Assembly (NCBI GenBank): GCA_031769625.1 | Contig: JAUIMM010000737.1 | Coordinates: forward strand, 347,501-411,500 | Reading direction: 5' to 3' | Source: Taudactylus pleione | Lineage: Eukaryota > Chordata > Amphibia > Anura > Myobatrachidae | DNA: 64,000 nucleotides | Shown here: positions 1 to 11,368 of the stretch, one piece after another | Position numbering within the stretch: the first letter of the stretch is position 1 | Layout: every line of letters begins with the position of its first letter | Notes under the pieces: generated by a model | Seen by the model: only the letters and a program-made list of their open reading frames with translations | What the model was told of the DNA's origin: nothing | Database searches by the model: none | Made by a program: the position numbers and the translations under genes

Positions 1-3000
1 TGCTGTAATGTTACCTCAGTATACCATAGTAACATCTGAACACTTATGTCATGCTGTAATTTTACCTCAGTATACCATAGTAACATCTGACACTTATGTC
101 ATACTGTAATGTTACCTCAGTATACCATAGTAACATCTGACACTTATGTAATGCTGTAATGTTACCTCAGTATACCATAGTGACATCTGACACTTATGTA
201 ATGCTGTAATGTTACCTCAGTATACCATAGTAACATCTGACACTTATATAATGCCTGCAATGTTACCTCAGTATACCATAGTAACATCTGACACTTATGT
301 AATGCTGTAATGTTACCTCAGTTTACCATAGTAACATCTGACACTTATGTAATGCTGTAATGTTACCTCAGTATACCATAGTAACATCTGATACTTATGT
401 AATGTTACCTCAGTATACCATAGTAACATCTGACACTTATGTAATGCTGTAATGTTACCTCAGTATACCATAGTAACATCTGACACTTATGTAATGCCTG
501 TAATGTTACCTCAGTATAACATAGTAACATCTGCCACTTATGTAATGCTGTAATGTTACCTCAGTATACCATAGTAACATCTGACACGTATGTAATGCTG
601 TAATGTTACCTCAGTATACCATAGTAACATCTGACACTTATGTAATGCTGTAATGTTATCTCAGTATACCATAGTAACATCTGACTCTTATGTAATGCTG
701 TAATGTTACCTCAGTATACCATAGCAACATCTGACACTTATGTAATGCTGTAATGTTACCTCAGTATACCATAGTAACATCTGACACTTATGTCATGCTG
801 TAATGTTACCTCAGTATACCATAGTAACATCTGACACTTATGTCATGCTGTAATGTTACCTCAGTATACCATAGTAACATCTGACACTTATGTAATGCTG
901 TAATGTTACCTCAGTATACCATAGTGACATCTGACACTTATGTAATGCTGTAATGTTACCTCAGTATACCATAGTAACATCTTACACTTATGTAATGCCT
1001 GTAATGTTACCTCAGTATACCATAGTAACATCTGACACTTATGTCATGCTGTAATGTTACCTCAGTATACCATAGTAACATCTGACACTTATGTCATGCT
1101 GTAATGTTACCTCAGTATACCATAGTAACATCTGACACTTATGTCATGCTGTAATGTTACCTCAGTATACCATAGTAACATCTGACACTTATGTAATGCT
1201 GTAATGTTACCTCAGTATACCATAGTAACATCTGACACTTATGTAATGCTGTAATGTTACCTCAGTATACCATAGTAACATCTGACACGTATGTAATGCT
1301 GTAATGTTACCTCAGTATACCATAGTAACATCTGACACTTATGTCATGCTGTAATGTTACCTCAGTATACCATAGTAACATCTGACACTTATGTAATGCT
1401 GTAATGTTACCTCAGTATACCATAGTAACATCTGACACTTATGTAATGCTGTAATGTTACCTCAGTATACCATAGTAACATCTGACACTTATGTAATGCT
1501 GTAATGTTACCTCAGTATACCATAGTAACATCTGACATTTATGTAATGCTGTAATGTTACCTCAGTATACCATAGCAACATCTGACACTTATGTAATGCT
1601 GTAATGTTACCTCAGTATACCATAGTAACATCTGACACTTATGTCATGCTGTAATGTTACCTCAGTATACCATAGTAACATCTGAAAACTTATGTCATGC
1701 TGTAATTTTACCTCAGTATACCATAGTAACATCTGACACTTATGTCATACTGTAATGTTACCTCAGTATACCATAGTAACATCTGACACTTATGTAATGC
1801 TGTAATGTTACCTCAGTATACCATAGTGACATCTGACACTTATGTAATGCTGTAATGTTACCTCAGTATACCATAGTAACATCTGACACTTATATAATGC
1901 CTGCAATGTTACCTCAGTATACCATAGTAACATCTGACACTTATGTAATGCTGTAATGTTACCTCAGTTTACCATAGTAACATCTGACACTTATGTAATG
2001 CTGTAATGTTACCTCAGTATACCATAGTAACATCTGATACTTATGTAATGTTACCTCAGTATACCATAGTAACATCTGACACTTATGTAATGCTGTAATG
2101 TTACCTCAGTATACCATAGTAACATCTGACACTTATGTAATGCCTGTAATGTTACCTCAGTATAACATAGTAACATCTGCCACTTATGTAATGCTGTAAT
2201 GTTACCTCAGTATACCATAATAACATCTGACACGTATGTAATGCTGTAATGTTACCTCAGTATACCATAGTAACATCTGACACTTATGTAATGCTGTAAT
2301 GTTATCTCAGTATACCATAGTAACATCTGACTCTTATGTAATGCTGTAATGTTACCTCAGTATACCATAGCAACATCTGACACTTATGTAATGCTGTAAT
2401 GTTACCTCAGTATACCATAGTAACATCTGACACTTATGTCATGCTGTAATGTTACCTCAGTATACCATAGTAACATCTGACACTTATGTCATGCTGTAAT
2501 GTTACCTCAGTATACCATAGTAACATCTGACACTTATGTAATGCTGTAATGTTACCTCAGTATACCATAGTGACATCTGACACTTATGTAATGCTGTAAT
2601 GTTACCTCAGTATACCATAGTAACATCTTACACTTATGTAATGCCTGTAATGTTACCTCAGTATACCATAGTAACATCTGACACTTATGTAATGCTGTAA
2701 TGTTACCTCAGTATACCATAGTAACATCTGACACTTATGTCATGCTGTAATGTTACCTCAGTATACCATAGTAACATCTGACACTTATGTAATGCTGTAA
2801 TGTTACCTCAGTATACCATAGTAACATCTGACACTTATGTCATGCTGTAATGTTACCTCAGTATACCATAGTAACATCTGACACTTATGTAATGCTGTAA
2901 TGTTACCTCAGTATACCATAGTAACATCTGACACTTATGTAATGCTGTAATGTTACCTCAGTATACCATAGTAACATCTGACACTTATGTAATGCTGTAA

Positions 3001-5130
3001 TGTTACCTCAGTATACCATAGTAACATCTGACATTTATGTAATGCTGTAATGTTTCCTCAGTATACCATAGCAACATCTGACACTTATGTAATGCTGTAA
3101 TGTTACCTCAGTATACCATAGTAACATCTGACACTTATGTCATGCTGTAATGTTACCTCAGTATACCATAGTAACATCTGAACACTTATGTCATGCTGTA
3201 AGTTTACCTCAGTATACCATAGTAACATCTGACACTTATGTCATACTGTAATGTTACCTCAGTATACCATAGTAACATCTGACACTTATGTAATGCTGTA
3301 ATGTTACCTCAGTATACCATAGTGACATCTGACACTTATGTAATGCTGTAATGTTACCTCAGTATACCATAGTAACATCTGACACTTATATAATGCCTGC
3401 AATGTTACCTCAGTATACCATAGTAACATCTGACACTTATGTAATGCTGTAATGTTACCTCAGTTTACCATAGTAACATCTGACACTTATGTAATGCTGT
3501 AATGTTACCTCAGTATACCATAGTAACATCTGATACTTATGTAATGTTACCTCAGTATACCATAGTAACATCTGACACTTATGTAATGCTGTAATGTTAC
3601 CTCAGTATACCATAGTAACATCTGACACTTATGTAATGCCTGTAATGTTACCTCAGTATAACATAGTAACATCTGCCACTTATGTAATGCTGTAATGTTA
3701 CCTCAGTATACCATAGTAACATCTGACATGTATGTAATGCTGTAATGTTACCTCAGTATACCATAGTAACATCTGACACTTATGTAATGCTGTAATGTTA
3801 TCTCAGTATACCATAGTAACATCTGACTCTTATGTAATGCTGTAATGTTACCTCAGTATACCATAGCAACATCTGACACTTATGTAATGCTGTAATGTTA
3901 CCTCAGTATACCATAGTAACATCTGACACTTATGCCATGCTGTAATGTTACCTCAGTATACCATAGTAACATCTGACACTTATGTCATGCCGTAATGTTA
4001 CCTCAGTATACCATAGTAACATCTGACACTTATGTAATGCTGTAATGTTACCTCAGTATACCATAGTGACATCTGACACTTATGTAATGCTGTAATGTTA
4101 CCTCAGTATACCATAGTAACATCTTACACTTATGTAATGCCTGTAATGTTACCTCAGTATACCATAGTAACATCTGACCCTTATGTAATGCTGTAATGTT
4201 ACCTCAGTATACCATAGTAACATCTGACACTTATGTCATGCTGTAATGTTACCTCAGTATACCATAGTAACATCTGACACTTATGTAATGCTGTAATGTT
4301 ACCTCAGTATACCATAGTAACATCTGACACTTATGTCATGCTGTAATGTTACCTCAGTATACCATAGTAACATCTGACACTTATGTAATGCTGTAATGTT
4401 ACCTCAGTATACCATAGTGACATCTGACACTTATGTAATGCTGTAATGTTACCTCAGTATACCATAGTAACATCTGACACTTATGTAATGCCTGTAATGT
4501 TACCTCAGTATGCCATAGTAACATCTGACACTTATGTAATGCTGTAATGTTACCTCAGTATACCATAGTAACATCTGACACTTATGTAATGCTGTAATGT
4601 TACCTCAGTATACCATAGTAACATCTGACACTTATGTAATGCCTGTAATGTTACCTCAGTATACCATAGTAACATCTGACACTAATGTAATGCTGTAATG
4701 TTACCTCAGTATACCATAGTAACATCTGACACTTATGTAATGCTGTAATGTTACCTCAGTATACCATAGTAACATCTGACACTTATGTAATGCTGTAATG
4801 TTACCTCAGTATACCATAGTAACATCTGACACTTATGTAATGCTGTAATGTTACCTCAGTATACCATAGTAACATCTGACACTTATGTAATGCTGTAATG
4901 TTACCTCAGTATACCATAGTAACATCTGACATGTATGTAATGCTGTAATGTTACCTCAGTATACCATAGTAACATCTGACACTTATGTATTGCTGTAATG
5001 TTACCTCAGTATACCATAGTAACATCTGACACTTATGTAATGCAGTAATATTACCTCAGTATACCATAGTAACATCTGACACTTATGTATTGCTGTAATG
5101 TTACCTCAGTATACCATAGTGACATCTGAC
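1..5130. repeat. 50-bp satellite array with ~1.5-1.65 kb higher-order repeat
   Basis: About 100 tandem copies of a 50-bp unit whose core reads ttacctcagtataccatagt followed by aacatctgacacttatgt. Diagnostic variants recur in register. The variant cttacactta lies at 981, 2627 and 4123, and a shifted tctgaa..act variant lies near 35, 1681 and 3177. Spacing is therefore 1646 then 1496 bases, which differs by exactly three monomers. No gene is present. On the reverse strand the unit resembles subterminal sequence of a Tc1-like transposon (next entry). Confidence 0.95.
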
Positions 5131-5213
5131 AAAAAGATCTAAAAACACAGAAACAGCAAACTGTGTGAAAACCAATACTTGTGTCATTCTCAAAACTTTT
5201 GGCCATGGCTGTA
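5131..5213 (-). mobile_element. Tc1/mariner-like terminal inverted repeat at the edge of the satellite
   Basis: Read on the minus strand this segment begins tacagccatggccaaaagtt, then ttgagaatgacacaag. I recall that start from Tc1-like elements common in fish and frog genomes. It runs directly into the satellite unit (gtcagatgtcactatggtat). The outer end abuts TATA, consistent with the TA target of this superfamily. No transposase is seen. The segment is probably the surviving end of the element from which the satellite grew. Confidence 0.65.
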
Positions 5214-5439
5214 TACTTGCTGCAGCTGCTGGGCATGGCGGAATTTGCGGTGAGTGCATCCTGTCAGCTAGGCAATTGCTGGGACCAGCATGCCATGCAA
5301 CTAACATGATGTAGCCGTTGGTGTACCGATCGCCTAGCTTTGGCCAGGCAGGAGTATGAGCCGCAGCACAGCGGCTCATAACACGGGGAGAAAGAACAAA
5401 TTACACAGGCTTGGGTCCATTGGAGGTACATGGTGGGAC
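5214..5439. other. unassigned host DNA
   Basis: Non-repetitive sequence flanking the Tc1-like end. I see no exon with paired splice signals and no recognisable element. Confidence 0.5.
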
Positions 5440-5995
5440 ATGTGAGGGAAATGTTTATATACAAGAGGGATTGTGAGGGAAAAGCTGGTGGATAGTAGGT
5501 GGCAATGTTAGGGAAAAACTGGCAAGCAGAGGGGCATGTGTGGAAAACTAATATTCAGAGGGGGTTGTGAGGAAAAAACTGGTGGGCAGAAGAGCGTGTG
5601 AGAAAAAAGCTGGCGAGAAAAGGTACATGTAAGGGAAAAGCAAAGGGACATGTGAGGGAAAAGCAGATGGGCAGATGGACATATGAAGGAAAGGAAAATG
5701 GTATGTGATATGTAAATGAAAATTTGGTATGCAGGAATCTGAGAAAAAGACTAGTGGTCAGATGGGCATCTAAGGGAAAAAACTGGGGGTAGAAGGGCAT
5801 GAGTGTTAAATACTGGTGGCAGTAGGGAGCATTTGGGAGACAATATAGTGTGCAGGTGTTGGCATGTGAGAGAATGATAATGGTCATGGGTGGCATGTAA
5901 GGAAAAGCTGGTAGGCAGAAGGGCATGCGAGGAAAGCTAGTATGCAGGGCAACATGTAAAGGAAAAGCTGGTGGGCAGAGGACATGCAGAGATTT
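5440..5995. repeat. degenerate ~40-bp minisatellite
   Basis: Diverged tandem units around gtgagggaaaagctggtggg and cagaagggcatgtgag. Copies vary in length and carry many substitutions, so this is an old array. A minus-strand open frame through it is low-complexity and is not treated as a gene. Confidence 0.7.
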
Positions 5996-6637
5996 TTTTT
6001 TCTCGGATTTGAAATACACACTTTGTGTAATATGCAGTTGCACAGGCATAATATATAAATAAAAAAATATTGTAAGAATGTATTTTATTGGATTGTGTCG
6101 ATTTTTTTTGCTTTAAATTCCCCCTGGACAGCAGCAGAATATATACAATAATCTGCATTATACATCAGCATTCGGCCTGCAGAAAAGTCAACCAGTTAGG
6201 AGGTAGAAAGTTATTCTTTTTAAGCATACAGGGGGCTGGGATGTGGGTATCTGGGGAGGAGGGATGTAGGATGTAGGCTGAAGCTTTGCGTAGGGCACCG
6301 AGAAACCTTTCACCGATAATGATTGGCTGCTGCATGAACTGATTCCGCTACACCAGTGGTTTCCAAACGGCTCCCTAGAGAATCAGCATTTTTCTGTTAT
6401 GGCACCCCTGGGCCAAAAGTTTCCTATTGATAAATTCTGCAAACATTATTAAATAAGTAAATTGTACTTACATGTCATCCTTAGTGTCAGGTATGTGCTG
6501 GTGGTCAGGATTGCGCTTTTGCTTGCTCACATACTTTATGATTGCCACCCAACAGCACTGCTATTGCTTATCACATTGTCCAGAAATCATTTGACTTTAG
6601 TCTCAGTTAAATAACAATAAATAATAATGGTCTATTT
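5996..6637. other. intergenic or intronic DNA with a small hAT-like end fragment
   Basis: Mostly unassigned. A piece at about 6352-6425 (ccagtggtttccaaacgg followed by tggcacccctgg) resembles the end of a vertebrate non-autonomous hAT repeat. I see no gene. Confidence 0.4.
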
Positions 6638-6809
6638 CAGTGGTTCTTCAACCCTCGAGTATCCCAAAGGGTCATGTATTTCGGTCTGTGGATACAGTAG
6701 TTATAATTGCTAACTCAGCAAAACAGATTAACTCACCTGTGCATGATTGAATAAATCTAGAAAACATGACCTGTTGGTGGTACTTGAGGACTGGAGTTGA
6801 GTACCACTC
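6638..6809. mobile_element. non-autonomous hAT-like element
   Basis: The left end cagtggttcttcaaccctcg and the right end gaggactggagttgagtacc followed by actc are imperfect inverted repeats. The interior contains a tgacctgttggtggtacttgag block typical of widespread vertebrate hAT-type MITEs, recalled from memory. No clean 8-bp target duplication is visible. It lies in the intron 18 bases past the donor of the exon at 6828-6920. Confidence 0.6.
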
Positions 6810-6827
6810 GTCTGTGATACAATTTAC

Positions 6828-6920
6828 CTTCTCTGTAGATTGTGGTGTCTGTACACTGGTTTCCTTTCCTGAATCTGAGCGGTTTTCCTCACTCACAGGT
6901 TTATTGCATCTCTGGTTCTT
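6828..6920 (-). CDS. internal coding exon, cassette type A (31 codons), unidentified gene
   Basis: Seen: on the minus strand ttctctctag precedes 93 open bases ending GAGAAG, followed by gtaaat, so an acceptor and a donor of normal form bracket an exon of exactly 31 codons in phase 0 at both ends. The peptide is polar and probably disordered. It contains SEENRSDSGKE and is rich in Ser, Glu, Lys and Gln. The exon is homologous to 36046-36141, including the agcggttttcct block on the plus strand, and the introns beside both copies also match. No domain is recognised. Inference: it is one of a series of duplicated in-frame cassettes in a minus-strand gene whose start lies near 43.8 kb. The downstream end of the gene is not visible in this window. 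A decayed duplicate that keeps its frame by chance is possible. Confidence 0.5.
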
Positions 6921-7614
6921 CTAGAGAGAAGATGAGAAACATAATTATTTACTGGGATCTCTGTGATCTAATATCTATATAGTCATAGTCATATGGGGAG
7001 ATCTGGAAACTTCTGTCCCTGTTGTGGCTGCTACAGATACGCCCTCTCCCCTCTCTCGAAAGTCCCTGCGACAACCACAAAAAGCATCGAGACAAGTATC
7101 TGGTGAAGATGTCATCTGGATTATTACCTGTGATTTATATATGTTTGGATGCTACGTATACATATATTTTTTGGTATGTTTAGGTCTTAATAAATCCCTT
7201 TTACAACTTTGTACATGTGCTTTGGTTTATATAATGCTTATACCACATTTGCCTTCTAAGGTAACAGTTGTGTATTAGCACTTTTTAAGGGATTTGTTCA
7301 TTATTTAATGTTTCGTATTTATTTATCTGGTCTGTATGATTAGTACGTGTATTATTTTTTACTTTGGAGAATGTGGGTTCTATTGCAAACGTATTACACC
7401 ATGATGTGCAATTTTATCTTTTCATATTCCTGACCACGCTGGAAGACGACACCATTATCTAGTTTTAAGGGAAGTTGTTTTTTATTCCATAGTCTACTTA
7501 AAAATGCTGTGTAGGTTATCACTATGCTATTACACCACTCTCCTCACCAAGCCCCATTAAAATCACCCCTACAGTAGATAGAGAATAATCACTTGGTGCA
7601 GAATATATTATTAC
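6921..7614 (-). other. intron between type A and type B exons (copy 1)
   Basis: The first ~60 bases next to exon A (gatgagaaacat, then gatctc, gtgatc and aatat) match the same side of the second copy at about 36150-36195. The remainder is AT-rich and unassigned. No further exon is recognised. Confidence 0.45.
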
Positions 7615-7713
7615 CTCCGGTGCAGCCTGTTGCACCTTCTCTCCAGTCTGGTTATCTTCCAATGACTGTGATCGGTTTTGCTCCCCAGGGGTGCGGGTTG
7701 GTTGCTGGTCCTG
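7615..7713 (-). CDS. internal coding exon, cassette type B (33 codons), unidentified gene
   Basis: Seen: the minus-strand acceptor catctttcttacag is followed by 99 open bases ending CCGGAG and the donor gtaata, so the exon is 33 codons in phase 0/0. The acceptor reads cagCAG, so a 3-base alternative start is possible. The peptide is Gln/Asn/Glu rich with the core GEQNRSQSLED, resembling the E-x-N-R-S core of type A. It aligns to 36526-36630 through the shared plus-strand stretches ctccccaggggtgcgggt and ctccaaggatgcgggt, and through the gttgctggtcctgctgtaag border. No family was identified. It probably belongs to the same transcript as the other exons listed. A decayed duplicate cannot be excluded without RNA evidence. 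Confidence 0.52.
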
Positions 7714-8089
7714 CTGTAAGAAAGATGAGGTGAGAATGACATTTGTCTAATACATGTGAGGTCTATCTAAGAAGAGCTGGGTTTGTAAAGGCTTAAAATA
7801 GCTGCCGGCACCTTCATGTTTGGTGGTATACGGAGGGTCGGCACTATCTACAGGAGAACCTGGGCAAATTTTAGGAGGAACCTAAATAAATGACATAATG
7901 TAACTCATTAGTGATTGTATTTTCCCTACCCTGAGCGCTGGTCACTGACAAGGTGGGGCAGGAGCCAACTGCTGCTGGATGTGGCTCCTCCATGTTGATA
8001 AAAAGCTGGGAATGTGGCACTGGGCACTGGGCCATAAGATCTGCATTGGTTTACTGCTTCAGTTACCTTAACACCTTGATTAGCTTACT
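7714..8089 (-). other. intron upstream of type B exon (copy 1), truncated by a retroelement
   Basis: Homologous to the DNA after 36631: both have gaaagatgaggtgagaat-like sequence, then an agagctgggtttg unit, then tagctgccggcacc or tagctgctggcac. Homology stops near 8.0-8.1 kb where the Ngaro/DIRS-like element begins, and resumes at about 28.33 kb. Confidence 0.55.
7761..7810. repeat. two-unit ancestor of the 36.96-kb minisatellite
   Basis: Two adjacent 25-base segments, gtctatctaagaagagctgg plus gtttg, and taaaggcttaaaatagctgc plus cggca. They correspond to the first and last units of the 80-copy array in the paralogous intron at 36956-38974. Confidence 0.6.
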
Positions 8090-8902
8090 TAACTTAAGTC
8101 ATAAATAAATAAAGACACAGACACCAATAGCTTGGCTAAAAAGGTCACAGCTTTTTATTTATAAATTAATCAACCTAATCAGGGTGGCCAAGAGACGCTG
8201 CAAACTCAGTTCTAGCTTTCACCTTACTCAATGCTCGGAGGACGACTAAAAACGTCCTCCCTTCTAGACGTACTAACGATGTGAGAGTCTCACTTCCCTC
8301 CTGGGCCAATCCGAGGTGCTACCGTACAGCCAGCACCCGGGTCCCCCCGCAAAGAGAAGGACAAATTCGCTTTTCAACTGTCCCACGTCATTTACTCCAA
8401 CATGCAAACCAAAAATTTGGGTAACCCCCACTTCGACACAGATGAAACTATCAATGCCAACACAGCATTCACGCGCAAGCCTCTCACGCCAGTCCAACGA
8501 ACCCTACAACCACTAGGTCACAAGGCATGCTTCTGTGATAAAACATATTTCTCCGCCCAAAATATATAGGAATGGCCCAGGAGCCACACCTGACCATCTT
8601 CTTCTGCCATTGCTGTGGAAAAAGAAAAATCCTAACCGTGAGAACCACACCAAACCCAAGTCCAACATACACAACTTTAAATGAACACAAAGCAACTGAC
8701 TTGCAAGTATGCATAAAAAGGGGAAAACAGGAACCCGAGTGAAGAAGAAAACCCAAAAAACCTACCCGTGAACCAAATTGGGTCAGATCATGGCTAACGG
8801 GAGGAAAAATTTAAAAATCTTTTCACACCCCCAATTGTTGAACGCTAGCCATTCAATGATTGGCGGGTAAGCAACGTTTTCGGGTTAACGCAAGGTGCGC
8901 AT

Positions 8903-9825
8903 CTATAACCTATCGCAGCGCACATACTTTTTATAAGCAGACGAATTCCAACGCCCTATCTGCTTAATGCCCAGCGCAGATGCCTCTGCGAGGGCCACAC
9001 AAGTAGCAGCACCTATGCGAAATTAATGGGTACCATAATCTGAAGGATTAACTCCCAATTCTAACAAACTTTTCTTAAAAACCGCTGCAAATTGGAACTT
9101 AGTGAGAGGCCCACCATCCGCATGAATTAACCATTGATGCCCCCCTGCAGGACGTAATTCCATATACTGTGCAGCTAACCGAACCGGACAAATACCCAAA
9201 TCCTGATGCTGATTCAATGTGACCCATTTACCCCTGCCTGTTTGGTCTGTTTTCGAGGATCGCAGTTTGCAAAGAACAGCTGATTCTCGAAACACAATGT
9301 CCTTTAACAAAAGCCCCGAAGCAGTGGAGGTTTTATTGCACGCAGCCAACTCACTCACCCTAAATGCCCCCAAAAATGCCACAGCGAAAGCAAGACGAAA
9401 AAGAGAAGCCTCAAACCTATCAGCAGCTATCTTATCCATGGTACCCAACAGACCTAACAAAAGTTGCAAATCGATTGGCCGACGAGAGTCAGCGCGCGCT
9501 GGTGACTCCTTTGCCCAACCCCGTAAAAAGCCTTCACTAGGATAAAAGACTTGGTGGGATCATGCAAACCCATAAGTTTACAAAAGAATGAGACCCCCGC
9601 TAGCGCAGAGCCCATAAATGCCCTGGATCTACCTTGCTGATATCTAAGCCAAACAAAAGATGAAATCAACTGTTCCGGCGACTTACCATACATGTCCGGG
9701 AGAGCACAATGCGTGCACCAATCCCGCAAAGCGGCTGAGTAAGCCAGGAATGTCGACGGAGCCAGTGAACTTAACGCCAAACCTTCTAAGCCGGCTTGAT
9801 AATCTGCCACACAAACGAGGGGCAT
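8903..9825 (-). pseudogene. tyrosine recombinase (YR) domain, frameshifted and with a stop
   Basis: This enzyme would integrate the circular cDNA in place of a retroviral integrase. The N-terminal part (9454-9825) contains STFLAYSAALRDW, typical of the core-binding SAM-like fold. The catalytic part (9023-9469) contains the first active-site Arg in FLGAFRVSELA and the beta-strand Lys region SSKTD. The two parts are in different frames, with an indel near the gcgcgcgc run at about 9496-9503. In the H-x-x-R box the reading is GTH, then a TAA stop at about 9020-9022, then FRIGAAT. The downstream frame continues through WNSSAYKKY, which carries the presumed tyrosine nucleophile, to a natural stop at 8903. 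The copy is dead as it stands. Confidence 0.8.
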
Positions 9826-11355
9826 ACCAAACCAACATCAGAAGCCGACGGCACAAGTGCCCGGAATCGATCAAATTGAAAGCGCGACAATGCGTCAGCG
9901 ATCTCATTAAATACCCCTGGAATGTGCCTAGCCCTAAATCTAATGTTAAACTCCAAGCATCGTAAAACTAAATGCCGCAGCGAACGCAAAACAAAAGGTG
10001 AAGACGAGCGCTGGTTGTTGATGGCGTGTACCACCCCCAAATTGTCGCACCAAAATACAACTTCACAGTTGCTCAGTCGCACGGACCAGAGTTCAACCGC
10101 TACCACAATTGTGAAAAGTTCCAGCAGCAACAAGTTACTCGTCAAGTCTTCCTCGCGCCATTCTGAAGGCCACGGAGCAGCGCACCAAAAAGGCCCCAAA
10201 ACCAGACGATCCGGCCGCATCCGTAAAAAGTTGTAAACTGCTGTTCGCTAAAGGAGGTGAAGGCCAAATGCGTTCCCCATTAAAGTGTACCAAAAACCTG
10301 CTCCACATACGGAGATCTTCCTTTATCTCTGTCGACAAGCGAACGTAGTGATGCGGCCGAACCACTCCAGCTGTGGCCCTCTCCAATATCCTACAAAAAA
10401 CTCTACCCATGGGAATGATACGGCAAGCAAAATTTAAAGAACTGAGAAGAGACTGAACCCTGCGTAATCTAACCGAGTCTGCTGCTAAGCAGACCTCAAT
10501 ACGTTCAAGCAATTTCTCCACCTTATCACGCGGAAGTCTACAACAACCCGCCACTGTGTCTATCTCGATTCCCAAATAAGCGAAGCAAACGGTAGGCCCT
10601 TCTGTCTTCTCATGAGCAACTGGAACACCTAATACTCTAAACAAAGCCTGCGCAGAAAAAAGGAGGTCAAAACAAACGTCACTCTCTCCTGGACCTATGA
10701 AGAGAAAATCATCCAAGTAGTGCGCTATGCCGGTCCTTCCCGTTCCGGCATGCAGACACCACTGAAGAAATGAGATGAATTTCTCAAAATAGGCACAGGA
10801 AACCGCACAGCCCATAGGCAAACATTTGTCTACAAAATAACCCAAATCCATCCTAAAACCCATAAATTGCATAGCTTCAGGATGCATTGGTAATAAGCGA
10901 AATGCCGATTCTATATCTAGTTTTGCCAACAAAGCGCCCTGACCAAAACTACGTACTAAATCCAAGGTGTCGTCAAACGATTGATATACAACCCTGCGAC
11001 AACTCTCAGGTATGGCATCATTAACAGAACCGCCCTGCGGATACGAAAGATGTTGAATCAAACGAAACTTGCCCGGTACTTTCTTAGGAACCACGCCCAC
11101 TGGAGAAATACAGAGATTCTGCAAAGGAGGACAAGGAAAAGGACCCTCCATCCTCCCGAGCAAAACCTCCGCACCCACTTTTTCCTTCAATTCCCCGGGA
11201 AAATCTCTGGCAGAACGTAAGTTCTGCTTCGCCTTAACTACCAATGGTCTATCTATGGGTAAACGAAAACCTTCTGAAAAACCTTCGAAAAGAAACAATG
11301 CATCATCTCTATACGGGTATAACTGTAACCATCTTGAAAGAGAATCCAAACACAC
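9786..11355 (-). pseudogene. reverse transcriptase-RNase H of the YR retrotransposon, frameshifted
   Basis: The first frame (10135-11355, 406 codons) covers the RT fingers and palm: KLDIESAFRLLP (motif A, Asp near residue 147), LPMGCAVSCAYFEKF (motif B) and the catalytic AHYLDD box near residues 211-216. It then begins RNase H with LFTDAAGSSGFG. The second frame (9786-10220) continues RNase H with VFWCDNLGVVHAIN and the C-terminal NEIADALSR. The switch falls in the tttttgg/gggg homopolymers near 10190. The domain copies element RNA into DNA and degrades the template. Apart from the frame break the RT region is fully open, suggesting moderate age. Confidence 0.85.
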
Positions 11356-11368
11356 TGGAGAACTAGCC

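Noticed and set aside
8273..8756. Short minus-strand frames (74 and 90 codons) after the recombinase
   Set aside because: No recognisable domain. They lie in the presumed 3' non-coding part of the retroelement.
9219..10236. Plus-strand open frames of ~100 codons
   Set aside because: They are antisense to the recombinase and RNase H domains of the retroelement.
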